64,000 nt of DNA. Origin: Archangium violaceum. Its GTDB lineage: Bacteria; Myxococcota; Myxococcia; Myxococcales; Myxococcaceae. Both the position numbers and the translations under genes were made by a program. Numbering within the stretch: the first letter of the stretch is position 1; each line of letters begins with the position of its first letter. The notes under the pieces were generated by a model. That model was not told the DNA's origin, searched no databases, and saw only the letters and a list, made by a program, of their open reading frames with translations. Location of the stretch: the NCBI RefSeq assembly GCF_016887565.1, contig NZ_CP069396.1, positions 2,941,001 to 3,005,000 on the forward strand, read 5' to 3'. Shown piece by piece: positions 20,392-29,430 of the stretch.

Positions 20392-21210
20392 ATGCGGCAG
20401 AACAGCCACGGTCCCATCGGGGTCTTCGATTCGGGCGTCGGAGGGCTCACCGTCCTCAAGGCGCTGATGTCCCACCTCCCACATGAGAGCACGTTGTATC
20501 TGGGTGACACCGCGCGGGTGCCCTACGGCACGAAGTCCGGCGAGGTGGTGACGCGCTACTCGCTGAAGAACGCGGGTTTCCTGCTGGAGCGCGGCATCAA
20601 GCTGCTGGTGGTGGCGTGCAACACGGCCTCGGCGGTGGCGCTGCCGGCGCTGTCGGCGGCGCTGCCGGTACCGGTGGTGGGGGTGATTGCCCCGGGTGCG
20701 AGGGCGGCGCTGCGGCGCACGCGCGGGGGCGGGGTGGGCGTCATCGGGACGCCGGGCACCATCCGCTCCGGGGCCTACCAGCGCGAGCTGGAGGCAGCGG
20801 CGGGGTCCGAGGGGGTGAGGGTGAAGGCCAGGGCCTGCCCGCTCTTCGTGCCGCTGGCGGAGGAGGGGTGGCTGGGGGGCGACGTGCCCCGGCTGGTGGC
20901 GCGCGAGTACCTGGCGGACTTCGCCCGGAGCGGGGTGGACACCCTGGTGCTGGGCTGCACCCACTACCCGCTGCTCAAGGACGTCATCGCCGAGGCCGTG
21001 GGGCCACAGGTGTCGCTGGTGGACTCGGCCGAGGCCACCGCCGAGATGGTGGCGGCGCTGCTCGAGGAGCAGGGGCTGCTGGCGGCGGCGGGGGATCCGC
21101 CCGTGCACCATTACTTCGTCACGGACGTGCCGGAGCGCTTCGTGGAGGTAGGGGCGCGCTTCCTGGGACGTCCCATCCACTCCGCAGAGCAGGTGGACCT
21201 GTCCTTCTGA
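20392..21210 (+). CDS. murI: Glutamate racemase
   Basis: A 272-residue enzyme supplying D-glutamate for peptidoglycan. IGVFDSGVGGLTV is the N-terminal signature with the first Asp/Ser; the two catalytic cysteines lie in VVACNTASA and LVLGCTHYPLL. YLGDTARVPYG is also typical. ATG at 20392 is preceded by GGGAGG 7 bases away, deciding against the more upstream ATG at 20362. It is a single cytoplasmic gene, convergent with carF. Confidence 0.96.
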   Translation: MRQNSHGPIGVFDSGVGGLTVLKALMSHLPHESTLYLGDTARVPYGTKSGEVVTRYSLKNAGFLLERGIKLLVVACNTASAVALPALSAALPVPVVGVIAPGARAALRRTRGGGVGVIGTPGTIRSGAYQRELEAAAGSEGVRVKARACPLFVPLAEEGWLGGDVPRLVAREYLADFARSGVDTLVLGCTHYPLLKDVIAEAVGPQVSLVDSAEATAEMVAALLEEQGLLAAAGDPPVHHYFVTDVPERFVEVGARFLGRPIHSAEQVDLSF

Positions 21211-21253
21211 AGAAGGGGGGCTCGACAGGCGGGCCCCCCGAATCCGCCGCGCG

Positions 21254-22105
21254 TCAGGACGGCCGCGCGGAAGACACCGGCTTGGGCTCCTCGGCCGTGG
21301 TGGCCTCGAGGAGCTCCTTGGCGGCCTGGACGACCGGGGGCTCGGCGCTGGCGGTGGCCTCGAAGAGCTCCAGGGCCGCCTCCGTGCCGATGTCGTCCTT
21401 GCGGGGGATGAGACCCGTGGCCCAGGTGATGAGGCGCTCCATGGCGGGGAAGAAGCCGATCATCGCCAGCGGCTTGTTCATCCAGCCCACGGTGATGCAG
21501 TAGTACTTGTTGTAGGGCGCCGTGTGGTGGATCTGGTGGTGGGCCGGCGGCAGGATGAGGTGCACGCGCTGCAGGAAGCCGATGAGCGCGGGCGGCTCGT
21601 CCATGTGCGACCACTTGTGGAACTGGTTGGTCGCCATCACCCAGAAGATCATCGCCCCGAGGAAGGTGGAGACGAACACCCAGCCCGGGCTGGAGTGGGG
21701 GAGCACCACCGCGAGGATGGCCACGGGGATGGAGACCAGGCAGTTGTTGCCGTTGGTCTCCGCGAAGTCGTGGCGGGTGATGGCCTTCTCGTCCACGTGG
21801 TGCTCACGGAAGGGCCGGATGAAGGCCTTGCCCAGCACCGGCATCTCGGTGGAGCCCCAGGTGTCGCCCATCCAATGGACGACGCCCGAGACGAAGTCGG
21901 CCGCCAGGTAGCCCAGCAGCACGGCGCAGAGCACCAGCCAGGGGCCCGTGTGGGCGCCGCTCCACAGCCGCCAGACGAGAGCGGACTCCAGGCCCACGAA
22001 GGTGACGATGCTGGCGATGTCCATGGCTCGGATGGCGGGCGAGTAGCCCTGGGCCAACGCCTTGGCGTCCTGCTGGCGCAGCTGGTTCTTGAGCTCGTTC
22101 TTCAT
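21254..22105 (-). CDS. carF: CarF/TMEM189-type plasmanylethanolamine desaturase
   Basis: A 283-residue membrane protein, the length of Myxococcus CarF (about 281). Histidine clusters match the family: FVSGVVHWMGDTWGS, RPFREHHVDE, ITRHDF, NQFHKWSHMD and PPAHHQIHH. Two to four hydrophobic helices surround them. The family makes the vinyl-ether bond of plasmalogens; in Myxococcus xanthus CarF is needed for the singlet-oxygen response that induces carotenoids. The C-terminal 50 residues are an acidic Ala/Glu tail that varies in the family. No carotenoid gene lies next to it, so the link to light response is from family knowledge only. Confidence 0.9.
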   Translation of the reverse strand: MKNELKNQLRQQDAKALAQGYSPAIRAMDIASIVTFVGLESALVWRLWSGAHTGPWLVLCAVLLGYLAADFVSGVVHWMGDTWGSTEMPVLGKAFIRPFREHHVDEKAITRHDFAETNGNNCLVSIPVAILAVVLPHSSPGWVFVSTFLGAMIFWVMATNQFHKWSHMDEPPALIGFLQRVHLILPPAHHQIHHTAPYNKYYCITVGWMNKPLAMIGFFPAMERLITWATGLIPRKDDIGTEAALELFEATASAEPPVVQAAKELLEATTAEEPKPVSSARPS

Positions 22106-22320
22106 CGTCGATTCCCGTCGCGGTTGGTTGGCTCCGGCGGCTGCCTTTCCCCCCGGTGGCGCGCGCAGTGTACCCGCAGTGGGATTTTCGACGAAGTCAT
22201 CTGGTGGACCATCCAGGTGCCCGGCCTTCCAGCTGGGCGGCCAGCAGGCATTCAGTCAGGTCCGGCTGACGCGTTCCTTGTCTCGCCCATCCCCCGCTGG
22301 TACGTTCCGCGCACTCGGGC

Positions 22321-22884
22321 ATGGCGAAAACCTTCGAAAAAGCCGTCACAGGCTTCAACCACAACATCAAGTACAAGGGGAAGGTCTACCACGTCCAGAC
22401 CGAGGACTCGGGCGTCAACAACCCCCACATCATCACCCATTTGTTCGTGGGCGGTAACATCCTCGCGTCGAAGAAGACGTCGTACGCCGACATCCTCAAC
22501 GCGGAGAACCTCGCCGAGGTCGTGCGTGAGTTGATGGAGGAGCAGCACAAGGAGATGCTGCGCAATCTCATCAACGGCGTGTACGACGGCTTCGACACGA
22601 CGGGGGTACGCCACTACCAGCCGGGCCAGCTCGGCTCGGCCGAGGACGCCGCCGCCACGCGGATGCAGCCGGGCCAGGTGCCGCCGGTCAGCAAGCCCGC
22701 CGCCCCCGTCGTGCCTCCCGCCGCCTACGTCCCTCCGGAGATCGCCGCCGCGCGCGCCCTGAAGGTCGCGCCGAAGATCAACGAGGTGGGGGTGGAGACG
22801 CTCTTCGGAGAGGATCTCATCTCCGAGAAGAGCCTGGACGAGGTCATCCTCAGCTACCTGGCGGGCGAGGACAACAACCAGTAG
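22321..22884 (+). CDS. Conserved hypothetical protein upstream of ftsE
   Basis: A 187-residue soluble protein I cannot name. The N-terminal 80 residues are ordered, with YKGKVYHVQTEDSG and HLFVGGNILASKKTSY suggesting a small beta-rich fold. A Pro/Ala-rich linker (about 110-145) is followed by a short acidic C-terminal segment (LISEKSLDEVILSYL). It has no signal peptide. It sits 48 bases before ftsE in the same direction and may be co-transcribed with the division genes. ATG at 22321 has no obvious ribosome site. Confidence 0.75.
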   Translation: MAKTFEKAVTGFNHNIKYKGKVYHVQTEDSGVNNPHIITHLFVGGNILASKKTSYADILNAENLAEVVRELMEEQHKEMLRNLINGVYDGFDTTGVRHYQPGQLGSAEDAAATRMQPGQVPPVSKPAAPVVPPAAYVPPEIAAARALKVAPKINEVGVETLFGEDLISEKSLDEVILSYLAGEDNNQ

Positions 22885-22932
22885 TCCCGGACTTCGGTGG
22901 CCGTGCGTTTGCCCTCCGTGAGTCCGGGGGAC

Positions 22933-23643
22933 ATGATCGCCCCGCCGATGATCCAGATGTTCCACGTCTACAAGGCGTATCCCGGGGACCCACCGGTCCT
23001 CTCGGACATCAACCTCCACGTGCAGAAGGGCGAGTTCGTCTTCCTCACCGGGCCCTCGGGCGCGGGGAAGACGACGCTGATGAAGCTCATCTTCTGCGCG
23101 GAGAAAGCCACCAAGGGGCAGGTGCTCGTGGGCGGGCGCAACATCGCGCGCATCCGCGAGTCCGCCATCCCCTACCTGCGGCGCAACATCGGCGTGGTGT
23201 TCCAGGACTTCAAGCTCCTGCCGCACCGGACGGTGGCCGACAACGTGGCCTTCGCCCTGGACGTGCTGGGCGTGCCCCGGGCCCAGGCGCGCGAGCGCGT
23301 GGAGCGGATGCTCAAGCTGGTGGGCCTGCGGCACAAGGCGGACTCCATGCCGCTGAAGCTCTCCGGTGGTGAGCAGCAGCGCGTGGTCATCGCCCGGGCG
23401 CTCGTGAACGATCCCACCATCCTCCTGGCCGACGAGCCCACGGGCAACCTGGATCCGGCGCTCACGCTGGAGATCATGGACCTGCTGATGGACGTGAACG
23501 TGCGGGGCACCACGGTGATGGTGGCCACGCACGACACGAGCCTCATCACCCGCTACCAGAAGCGCACGCTGCGGCTGGAGGGGGGCTTCATCGTGTCGGA
23601 CGAGGACGGTGTGAAGGCCGCCCGGAGGATGGCGGCGGGATGA
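22933..23643 (+). CDS. ftsE: Cell division ATP-binding protein FtsE
   Basis: A 236-residue ABC ATPase. Walker [10 protein letters not shown], the FtsE-typical FQDFKLLP Q-loop, signature LSGGEQQR and Walker [13 protein letters not shown] are all intact. It partners FtsX at the septum, using ATP to drive FtsX and so the periplasmic amidase activator. ATG at 22933 is preceded by GGGGG; an upstream GTG at 22897 would add 12 residues. Its stop overlaps the ftsX start (ATGA). Confidence 0.95.
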   Translation: MIAPPMIQMFHVYKAYPGDPPVLSDINLHVQKGEFVFLTGPSGAGKTTLMKLIFCAEKATKGQVLVGGRNIARIRESAIPYLRRNIGVVFQDFKLLPHRTVADNVAFALDVLGVPRAQARERVERMLKLVGLRHKADSMPLKLSGGEQQRVVIARALVNDPTILLADEPTGNLDPALTLEIMDLLMDVNVRGTTVMVATHDTSLITRYQKRTLRLEGGFIVSDEDGVKAARRMAAG

Positions 23644-24542
23644 GCGCGCTGGCGAAGGCGGCCTACTTCTGGCGCTCGGCGGCCTCGGGCCTGCGGCACG
23701 CGCCGTTCGTCCACTTCATCGCGGTCATCACCATCGCCATCGCCCTCTTCTCCGCGGGGCTGGCCCAGGCCCTGGGGCGGATGGTGGAGGGGCTCATCGG
23801 CTCGCTGGGTGGCGAGGTGCAGGTGACGGTGTACCTGTCCCCCGAGCTGGACGAGGAGGGGGCCACGGTGCTGCGCGAGCGCATGGAGGCCACCAGTGGA
23901 GGCCGGGCCACGCTGGTTCCGCCCCAGGCCGCGCTCGAGCGGCTGAGCCGTGAGCTGGGCGACCTGGGCGAGGCGCTGGCGCAGATGCCGGAGAACCCGC
24001 TGCCGCCCTCGCTGGAGCTGGAGGTTCCCCAGGAGCGGCGCACCCCTGGGGCGCTGAAGGCGCTGGCGCAGGAGCTGCGCACGCTGCCCGGCGTCACCGG
24101 CGTGGACTACGGCGAGGAGGCGGTGGAGCGGCTCTCGGCCATCTCGAAGGCGCTGCGCTATGGCGGGTGGGTGGCCTTCGCGGTGGTGCTGCTGGCCACG
24201 GTGGTCATCGTGTCCGCGACGCTGCAGCTCGCCATCTACGCGCGGCGCGGGGAGATCGAAATCCAGAAGCTGGTGGGCGCGACGGATCGCTTCGTCAAGG
24301 CGCCCTTCCTCATCGAGGGCCTGCTGCAGGGGCTGCTCGGGGCCATGGTGGCGCTGGCGGGACTGCTCACCTTCGACCGGCTGGTGGGACCGGGGCTGGC
24401 CTCGCTCTTCTCCTTCCTGGTGGGGTCCGGCGGCATGGTGGCGCTGCTGGAGCCGCGCACGGCGCTGGAGCTGCTGGCGGCCGGCTGTGGACTGGGACTG
24501 GGTGGCAGCTTCATCGCGGTGGGGCGCTTCCTGCGCGTATGA
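23640..24542 (+). CDS. ftsX: Cell division protein FtsX
   Basis: A 300-residue membrane protein with four transmembrane helices: one near residue 30, then three between about 175 and 298. The periplasmic loop (about 50-165) carries EVQVTVYLSPELDEEG and the C-terminal part RRGEIEIQKLVGATDRFVKAPFLIEGLLQG, a strong FtsX signature. It transmits FtsE ATP cycles to a periplasmic hydrolase activator. It overlaps ftsE by 4 bases and the next gene by 4 bases (ATGA). Confidence 0.94.
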   Translation: MSALAKAAYFWRSAASGLRHAPFVHFIAVITIAIALFSAGLAQALGRMVEGLIGSLGGEVQVTVYLSPELDEEGATVLRERMEATSGGRATLVPPQAALERLSRELGDLGEALAQMPENPLPPSLELEVPQERRTPGALKALAQELRTLPGVTGVDYGEEAVERLSAISKALRYGGWVAFAVVLLATVVIVSATLQLAIYARRGEIEIQKLVGATDRFVKAPFLIEGLLQGLLGAMVALAGLLTFDRLVGPGLASLFSFLVGSGGMVALLEPRTALELLAAGCGLGLGGSFIAVGRFLRV

Positions 24543-25675
24543 GCCGGCTCGTCCTCCTCTCGCTGCTGCTGTGGGGTGCGGCGGCCCTCGCGCAGGACGA
24601 GTCGGCCGCGGCGGACGAGGAGTCCCAGAGGGGAGCGGTGCGCGAGAAGCTGGCCACGCAGCGGGCGGCGCTCGCGCTCATCGAGTCCCGCAAGGTGTCC
24701 GCGCTGGACGTGTTGGAGATGGTGGAGCAGCGGGCGGCCACCAGCTCGCAGCGGGTGAAGACGCTGGAGCGGGACGTGGCCGTCTTCCGCAGGCGGCTGG
24801 CCGTGGCCGAGCACGAGGACGCGGTGACGCAGGAGATGCTGCGCGCGCAGATGCGCCGGCTCTCTCCCCGGCTGTGGGGGATGTACCGGCTGATGCGGCG
24901 CCGGCCGCTGGAGGTGCTGCTGAGCGCGAAGGACTTCTCCGCCATGGTGTGGCGCTCGCGCGCGCTGCGGGCGACGCTGGAGGAGGACCTGAAGCTGCTG
25001 CGCACGGTGCAGCGGGTGGCGCGGTTGAGGCGGCAGGCGGCGGCCGAGCTGCGCCGGTTGCAGGGCTCGCTGGACGTGCGGCTGGGCTTCCTCCGGGAGC
25101 AGGCGGCGCTGGCGAGGGCGCAGCAGGAGGCGCTGGAGGAGGTGGTGGGCGCCATCAAGGGCGAGGCCGAGCTGGCGCGGCGCATGGTGCGCGAGCTGGA
25201 GCTGGCGGACGCGGACCTGACCCGCGTCATCCAGGAGATGAACGAGGGGCCGGCCGCCTCCGGCTTCGGGGCACTCAAGGGCAAGCTGCCGTTTCCCACT
25301 CCGGGCACCATCGAGGTGGGCTTCGGCAAGGTGGTGAACCCGCGCTTCAACACCGTCACCGTGCAGAAGGGCGTGGACATCCGCGCCGCCTCGGGGACGC
25401 CCGTGAAGGCGGTGGCCGAGGGCACTGTGGCCTACGCGGGGTGGATGCGTGGCTATGGCAACCTGCTCATCCTGGACCATGGCGGTGGCTACCACTCGCT
25501 GATGGCGCACCTGGGCACGGTGGTCCCGCAGGTGGGGGCCCGGGTGGTCGCGGGCGACGTGGTGGGCGAGGTGGGGGATACGGGCTCCCTCAAGGGCGCC
25601 TACCTCTATTTCGAGATCCGCCGGGCCGGACAGGCCGTGGATCCCGCCCCCTGGCTGTCCTCGGCGCGCCAGTGA
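24539..25675 (+). CDS. EnvC-like LytM-domain murein hydrolase activator
   Basis: A 378-residue periplasmic protein. The signal peptide ends at AALAQ. A long coiled coil (about 25-245, rich in Arg/Glu/Leu heptads) precedes a LytM/M23 domain (about 260-370). In that domain the metal ligands are degenerate: QKGVDI lacks the first His and the final HxH is replaced by LYF in YLYFEIRR, as in EnvC. It should therefore activate an amidase rather than cut murein itself. It is translated directly after ftsX (ATGA overlap), the expected partner. Confidence 0.9.
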   Translation: MSRLVLLSLLLWGAAALAQDESAAADEESQRGAVREKLATQRAALALIESRKVSALDVLEMVEQRAATSSQRVKTLERDVAVFRRRLAVAEHEDAVTQEMLRAQMRRLSPRLWGMYRLMRRRPLEVLLSAKDFSAMVWRSRALRATLEEDLKLLRTVQRVARLRRQAAAELRRLQGSLDVRLGFLREQAALARAQQEALEEVVGAIKGEAELARRMVRELELADADLTRVIQEMNEGPAASGFGALKGKLPFPTPGTIEVGFGKVVNPRFNTVTVQKGVDIRAASGTPVKAVAEGTVAYAGWMRGYGNLLILDHGGGYHSLMAHLGTVVPQVGARVVAGDVVGEVGDTGSLKGAYLYFEIRRAGQAVDPAPWLSSARQ

Positions 25676-25721
25676 AGTGACCACGAAGTCATTGGACGGA
25701 TTCCGAGGACCCGTGTGTGTC

Positions 25722-25755
25722 CCCTCTCCCTCTGGGAGAGGGCTAGGGTGAGGGT
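25722..25755 (-). repeat. REP-like palindrome, copy 4 (reverse orientation)
   Basis: CCCTCTCCC-TCT-GGGAGAGGGCTAGGGTGAGGG, i.e. the inverse of copy 1, 47 bases after the EnvC-like gene. It faces copy 5. Confidence 0.85.
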
Positions 25756-25825
25756 CTTCCGCCTGGATCGTGTGGCTGCGTGGATGCCACGATGTAAGTC
25801 GGGGCGAGGAAAACGCGGGTGAAGA

Positions 25826-25860
25826 CCCTCACCCCCCGCCCTCTCCCAGAGGGAGAGGGA
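25826..25860 (+). repeat. REP-like palindrome, copy 5
   Basis: Forward copy that forms an inverted pair with copy 4, about 70 bases apart; the flanking GGGTCTTC/GAAGACCC also match, so a large cruciform or hairpin is possible. The rest of the 240-base gap (25676-25918) holds nothing else recognisable apart from the promoter region of the next gene. Confidence 0.85.
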
Positions 25861-25918
25861 GCATGCGCAACACGACTATCTCCACGAACTTCGTGGACTC
25901 TCCACTAGAACGAGGCGC

Positions 25919-26968
25919 ATGACCGCGACTTCCACTCGTTCCCCCATCCGGGCGGGGCTGATCGGCTACGGCCTGTCCGGTGCGCAGTTCCACGCGCCGC
26001 TGCTCGCCGCGGAGCCCGCCTTCACCCTGGCCGCCGTCGCCTCCCGCCGAGTCCAGGAGGTGACTCGCGACTGGCCCGGCGTGCGCGTGCTCTCCCAGGA
26101 CGAGCTGCTGGCGGACCCGGCGCTGGAGCTGATCATCATCGCCTCGCCCAACGACACGCACGGGGCGCTGGCGGAGCGGGCACTCCTGGCGGGCAAGCAC
26201 GTGGTGGTGGAGAAGCCCTTCACGTTGGACTCGGCCGAGGCCCTGCGCCTGGACGCGCTGGCCCGCGAGCGCGGCCTGTGTCTGACCGTCTTCCACAACC
26301 GGCGTTGGGATGGCGACTTCCTGACCGTGCGCCAGTTGATGGAGCAGGGACGCCTCGGCCGGTTGTTCAGCTTCGAGAGCCACTTCGATCGTTTCCGGCC
26401 CCAGGTGAAGCAGCGCTGGAAGGAGGATGACGTCCCCGGTGGCGGCACGCTGTGGGACCTGGGTGCCCACCTGATCGATCAGACCCTGCAGCTGTTCGGC
26501 CTGCCCGAGTCCGTCAGCGCCGACCTCGGCCGGCAGCGCTCGGGAGCGCGGGCCACGGACTGGTTCCACCTGGTGCTGCGCTATGGCGAGCTGCGCGTCC
26601 TGCTGCACTCGGGCTCGGTGGTGCACGACCCCTGGCCGCGCTTCGTGTTGCAGGGCGAGGCGGACGCCTGGAGCAAGTACGGGCTCGACCCGCAGGAGGA
26701 GCAGCTCAAGGCGGGGCTGAGGCCGGGCTCGGCGGGGTGGGGCCTCGAACCGGCGGAGCGGTACGGCCGGCTGGGTCGCGGGGGAACCGTGCCCACCCTC
26801 CCGGGCGATTACGGACACTTCTACCGTCAGCTGGCCCGGGCCATCGCTGGCGAGGGGCCGGTGCCGGTCACGGCGGAGAGCGCGGGCCAGGTCATTCGGG
26901 TCATCGAGGCGGCGGTGCGCAGCGACGTGGAGGGGCGGCGCATCACGCTCGGGGGCTCGCCGGGGTAG
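25919..26968 (+). CDS. Gfo/Idh/MocA family oxidoreductase
   Basis: A 349-residue NAD(P)-dependent dehydrogenase. The Rossmann start RAGLIGYGLSGAQFHAPLL and KHVVVEKPFTLD, with the catalytic EKP Lys, are typical of the YdgJ/scyllo-inositol dehydrogenase branch. The C-terminal alpha/beta domain holds WDLGAHLIDQTLQLFG with the His that completes the active site. It has no signal peptide. The substrate is probably a sugar or inositol but cannot be fixed. It is a single gene. Confidence 0.9.
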   Translation: MTATSTRSPIRAGLIGYGLSGAQFHAPLLAAEPAFTLAAVASRRVQEVTRDWPGVRVLSQDELLADPALELIIIASPNDTHGALAERALLAGKHVVVEKPFTLDSAEALRLDALARERGLCLTVFHNRRWDGDFLTVRQLMEQGRLGRLFSFESHFDRFRPQVKQRWKEDDVPGGGTLWDLGAHLIDQTLQLFGLPESVSADLGRQRSGARATDWFHLVLRYGELRVLLHSGSVVHDPWPRFVLQGEADAWSKYGLDPQEEQLKAGLRPGSAGWGLEPAERYGRLGRGGTVPTLPGDYGHFYRQLARAIAGEGPVPVTAESAGQVIRVIEAAVRSDVEGRRITLGGSPG

Positions 26969-27080
26969 GGGGCGCCCTCCGTTCACGATTCGCCAGGGGA
27001 GCTGTCCTGGACCCGGCGCCCTGGCGGGTGGGCGAGCATTGGATGATGCGGTGCGGCATGAGGGCGGTTAGTTTCCGCCC

Positions 27081-27941
27081 GTGGATCTCATCTCAGGACT
27101 ACAGGAAGTCACCCGGCGCATGCTGGTGGCGCGCGGAGTTCGGTCGGACATGGTGGAAGTGGGCGGACAGCGCCTCCACCACTACGAGCTGAAGGGGAGC
27201 GGCAAGGGGCCGACGATCGTCCTGGTGCACGGGCTGGGCGGGACGGCCAACGGCTTCGCGCGCGTCTTCTTCGGACTGGCGAAGCGCTTCGAGCGGGTGC
27301 TGGCGGTGGACCTGCCGGGGCACGGCTTCTCGCCGGAGTACTGCCTGGGGCCCACGTGCGTGCGAGGACAGTACGGCATGCTGGTGGAGTACCTCCGGAA
27401 GGTGGTGGGGGGGCCGTCGTTCGTGGTGGGCAACTCGCTGGGCGGGGCCATGTCGGTGCAGCTGGCGGCGGAGCACCCGGAGCTGGTGCGCGCGCTGGGG
27501 CTGGTGGCGCCAGCGGGAGCGGACGTGGGCCACGAGCTCATCCGCGAGGTGCTGGAGTCCATGGACGTGCGCACCGCCGAGCAGTCGCGCGCGCTCACCA
27601 AGCGGCTCTTCCACCGCCCGCCGTGGGTGATGATGCTGTTCGCGGACATGCTGCGCGGCATCTACTCCACACCCGCGGTGCGGGCCCTGAGCGCGGACGC
27701 GCTGGCCACGGGCGAGTACCTCAAACCCGAGGTGCTCAAGGGGCTCCCCATGCCCGTGCTGTTCGTGTGGGGTGGGAGTGAGAAATTGCTGCCCCACCAA
27801 AGCCTGGATTTCTTCCGCTCGCACCTGCCGGCGCACGCGAGGGTCCGGGTGGTGGAGCGTTTCGGCCACATTCCGCAAGTGGAGCGGCCAGACGAGCTGG
27901 TGTCGGAGCTGATCCAGTTCGCCGACGCCACGGGGCTGTAG
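27081..27941 (+). CDS. Alpha/beta hydrolase
   Basis: A 286-residue alpha/beta hydrolase. VLVHGLGGTANGF gives the oxyanion-hole HG, VVGNSLGGAMS the nucleophile Ser, and VERFGHIPQVERP the catalytic His; the acidic residue is probably near FVWGGSEKLLP. The GTG start at 27081 is the first in frame. It has no signal peptide. Family members include esterases, haloalkane dehalogenases and meta-cleavage hydrolases, so specificity is open. Confidence 0.87.
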   Translation: MDLISGLQEVTRRMLVARGVRSDMVEVGGQRLHHYELKGSGKGPTIVLVHGLGGTANGFARVFFGLAKRFERVLAVDLPGHGFSPEYCLGPTCVRGQYGMLVEYLRKVVGGPSFVVGNSLGGAMSVQLAAEHPELVRALGLVAPAGADVGHELIREVLESMDVRTAEQSRALTKRLFHRPPWVMMLFADMLRGIYSTPAVRALSADALATGEYLKPEVLKGLPMPVLFVWGGSEKLLPHQSLDFFRSHLPAHARVRVVERFGHIPQVERPDELVSELIQFADATGL

Positions 27942-27979
27942 AGGGTCCGAGCGCGGGCCGGGTGCTAGAGTCCTGGCCC

Positions 27980-29335
27980 ATGCGCTCCCTGCACTCCTGG
28001 CGCGCGGCGCTCGCCGCGGGCCTGCTGTTCCTGGCTCCCGCGGCGCGGGCCGAAGGACGCGAGTCCTCCACCGACTCCACCAATACCGCCACGTACGAGC
28101 AGCTCGAGGTGTTCGCCCGGGTGCTCTCGTACGTGGAGAACAACTACGTGGAGCCGGTGGACGGCAAGAAGCTGATGCACGGGGCCATCCGGGGGATGCT
28201 GGAGACGTTGGATCCGCACACCCTGTACATGCCGCCCGAGGTCTTCAAGGAGATGAAGATCGACACCTCGGGCGAGTTCGGAGGGTTGGGCATCGACGTG
28301 GCGCGCAAGGGAGACGCCATCGTGGTGGTGGCGCCGATCGACGACGCGCCGGCGGCGCGCGCGGGAATCCGGGCGGGGGATGAGCTCGTCGCGATCGACG
28401 GCGAGAGCACGCAGGGGATGGACCTGGCGGACGTGCTGCAGCGGATGAGGGGCCCGGCGGGGAAGCGGGTGTTGATGACGATCATGCGCGAGGGCTTCAG
28501 CGCGCCGCGCGAGCTGGCCATCATCCGGGACCACGTGCGCATCATCTCGGTGGAGGGGGCGCTGTACGGGGGCATCGCGCACCTGAAGGTGAAGAACTTC
28601 CAGGACCGCACGGCGCAGTACCTGCGCAAGGAGCTGGAGCGGCTGCGAGGGCTGAACGGGGGCAAGCCGTTGCGTGGGGTGGTGTTGGACCTGCGCAACA
28701 ACCCGGGAGGGCTGCTGGACCAGGCGGTGGCGGTGAGCGACCTGTGGCTGCCGGGGAACCTGACGATCGTGAGCACGCGGGGGCGCAACGGGGCGGGAGG
28801 GAGCGAGGAGCGGAGCAAGGATCGGGACACGGAGCCGAACTATCCGCTGGTGGTGCTGGTGAACGCGGGGAGCGCGTCGGCGTCGGAGATCGTGGCGGGG
28901 GCGTTGCAGGACCACGGACGCGCGACGATCCTGGGCACGCAGACCTTCGGGAAGGGGAGCGTGCAGACGGTGATCGAGCTGGAGGATGGCTCGGGGCTGA
29001 AGCTGACGATCGCGCGCTACTACACGCCGAAGGGGCGGAGCATCCAGGAGAAGGGAATCACCCCGGACTACCAGGTGCCGGAGAAGCCGGGAGGGAAGGG
29101 GGAGAAGGACCAGCCGAGGGAAAAGGACCTGGAGAGGCACTTCAAGGCGGAGCCGGCGGTGGTGAGCGAGCCCGTGGGGACACCGAAGCCGAAGGGGCTG
29201 CCCGAGATGAAGGAGTGGGACGTGGCGACGAAACTGGCGGACCACCAGTTGAAGATGGCGCTGACGTACCTGAACGGGTTGGCGAACAGCGGAGCACAGG
29301 CACCCGCGAAGGCGAGCAGCACCGAGACCCGCTGA
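27980..29335 (+). CDS. C-terminal processing peptidase (S41, CtpA-type)
   Basis: A 451-residue periplasmic Ser protease. The signal peptide ends around PAARA. A PDZ domain (about 95-180, FGGLGIDVARKGDAIVV) precedes the S41 catalytic domain with LDLRNNPGGLLDQAV, nucleophile in AGSASASEIVAGAL and the Lys in TFGKGSVQ, so the Ser-Lys dyad is intact. A charged Lys/Glu/Pro-rich C-terminal tail (about 370-450) extends beyond the usual domain. It would trim or degrade envelope proteins. ATG 27980 fits the signal peptide better than the upstream start at 27962. Confidence 0.93.
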   Translation: MRSLHSWRAALAAGLLFLAPAARAEGRESSTDSTNTATYEQLEVFARVLSYVENNYVEPVDGKKLMHGAIRGMLETLDPHTLYMPPEVFKEMKIDTSGEFGGLGIDVARKGDAIVVVAPIDDAPAARAGIRAGDELVAIDGESTQGMDLADVLQRMRGPAGKRVLMTIMREGFSAPRELAIIRDHVRIISVEGALYGGIAHLKVKNFQDRTAQYLRKELERLRGLNGGKPLRGVVLDLRNNPGGLLDQAVAVSDLWLPGNLTIVSTRGRNGAGGSEERSKDRDTEPNYPLVVLVNAGSASASEIVAGALQDHGRATILGTQTFGKGSVQTVIELEDGSGLKLTIARYYTPKGRSIQEKGITPDYQVPEKPGGKGEKDQPREKDLERHFKAEPAVVSEPVGTPKPKGLPEMKEWDVATKLADHQLKMALTYLNGLANSGAQAPAKASSTETR

Positions 29336-29346
29336 TTCCCCCATCT

Positions 29347-29381
29347 CCCCTCTCCCTCTGGGAGAGGGACGGGGTGAGGGT
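29347..29381 (-). repeat. REP-like palindrome, copy 6 (reverse orientation)
   Basis: CCCTCTCCC-TCT-GGGAGAGGGACGGGGTGAGGG, 11 bases after the S41 protease stop and before the LysR gene. Confidence 0.85.
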
Positions 29382-29430
29382 ATGCACATCCCAGGTTGAA
29401 CCCGTGAAGAACCCATAGGTCCCGCTCTCC

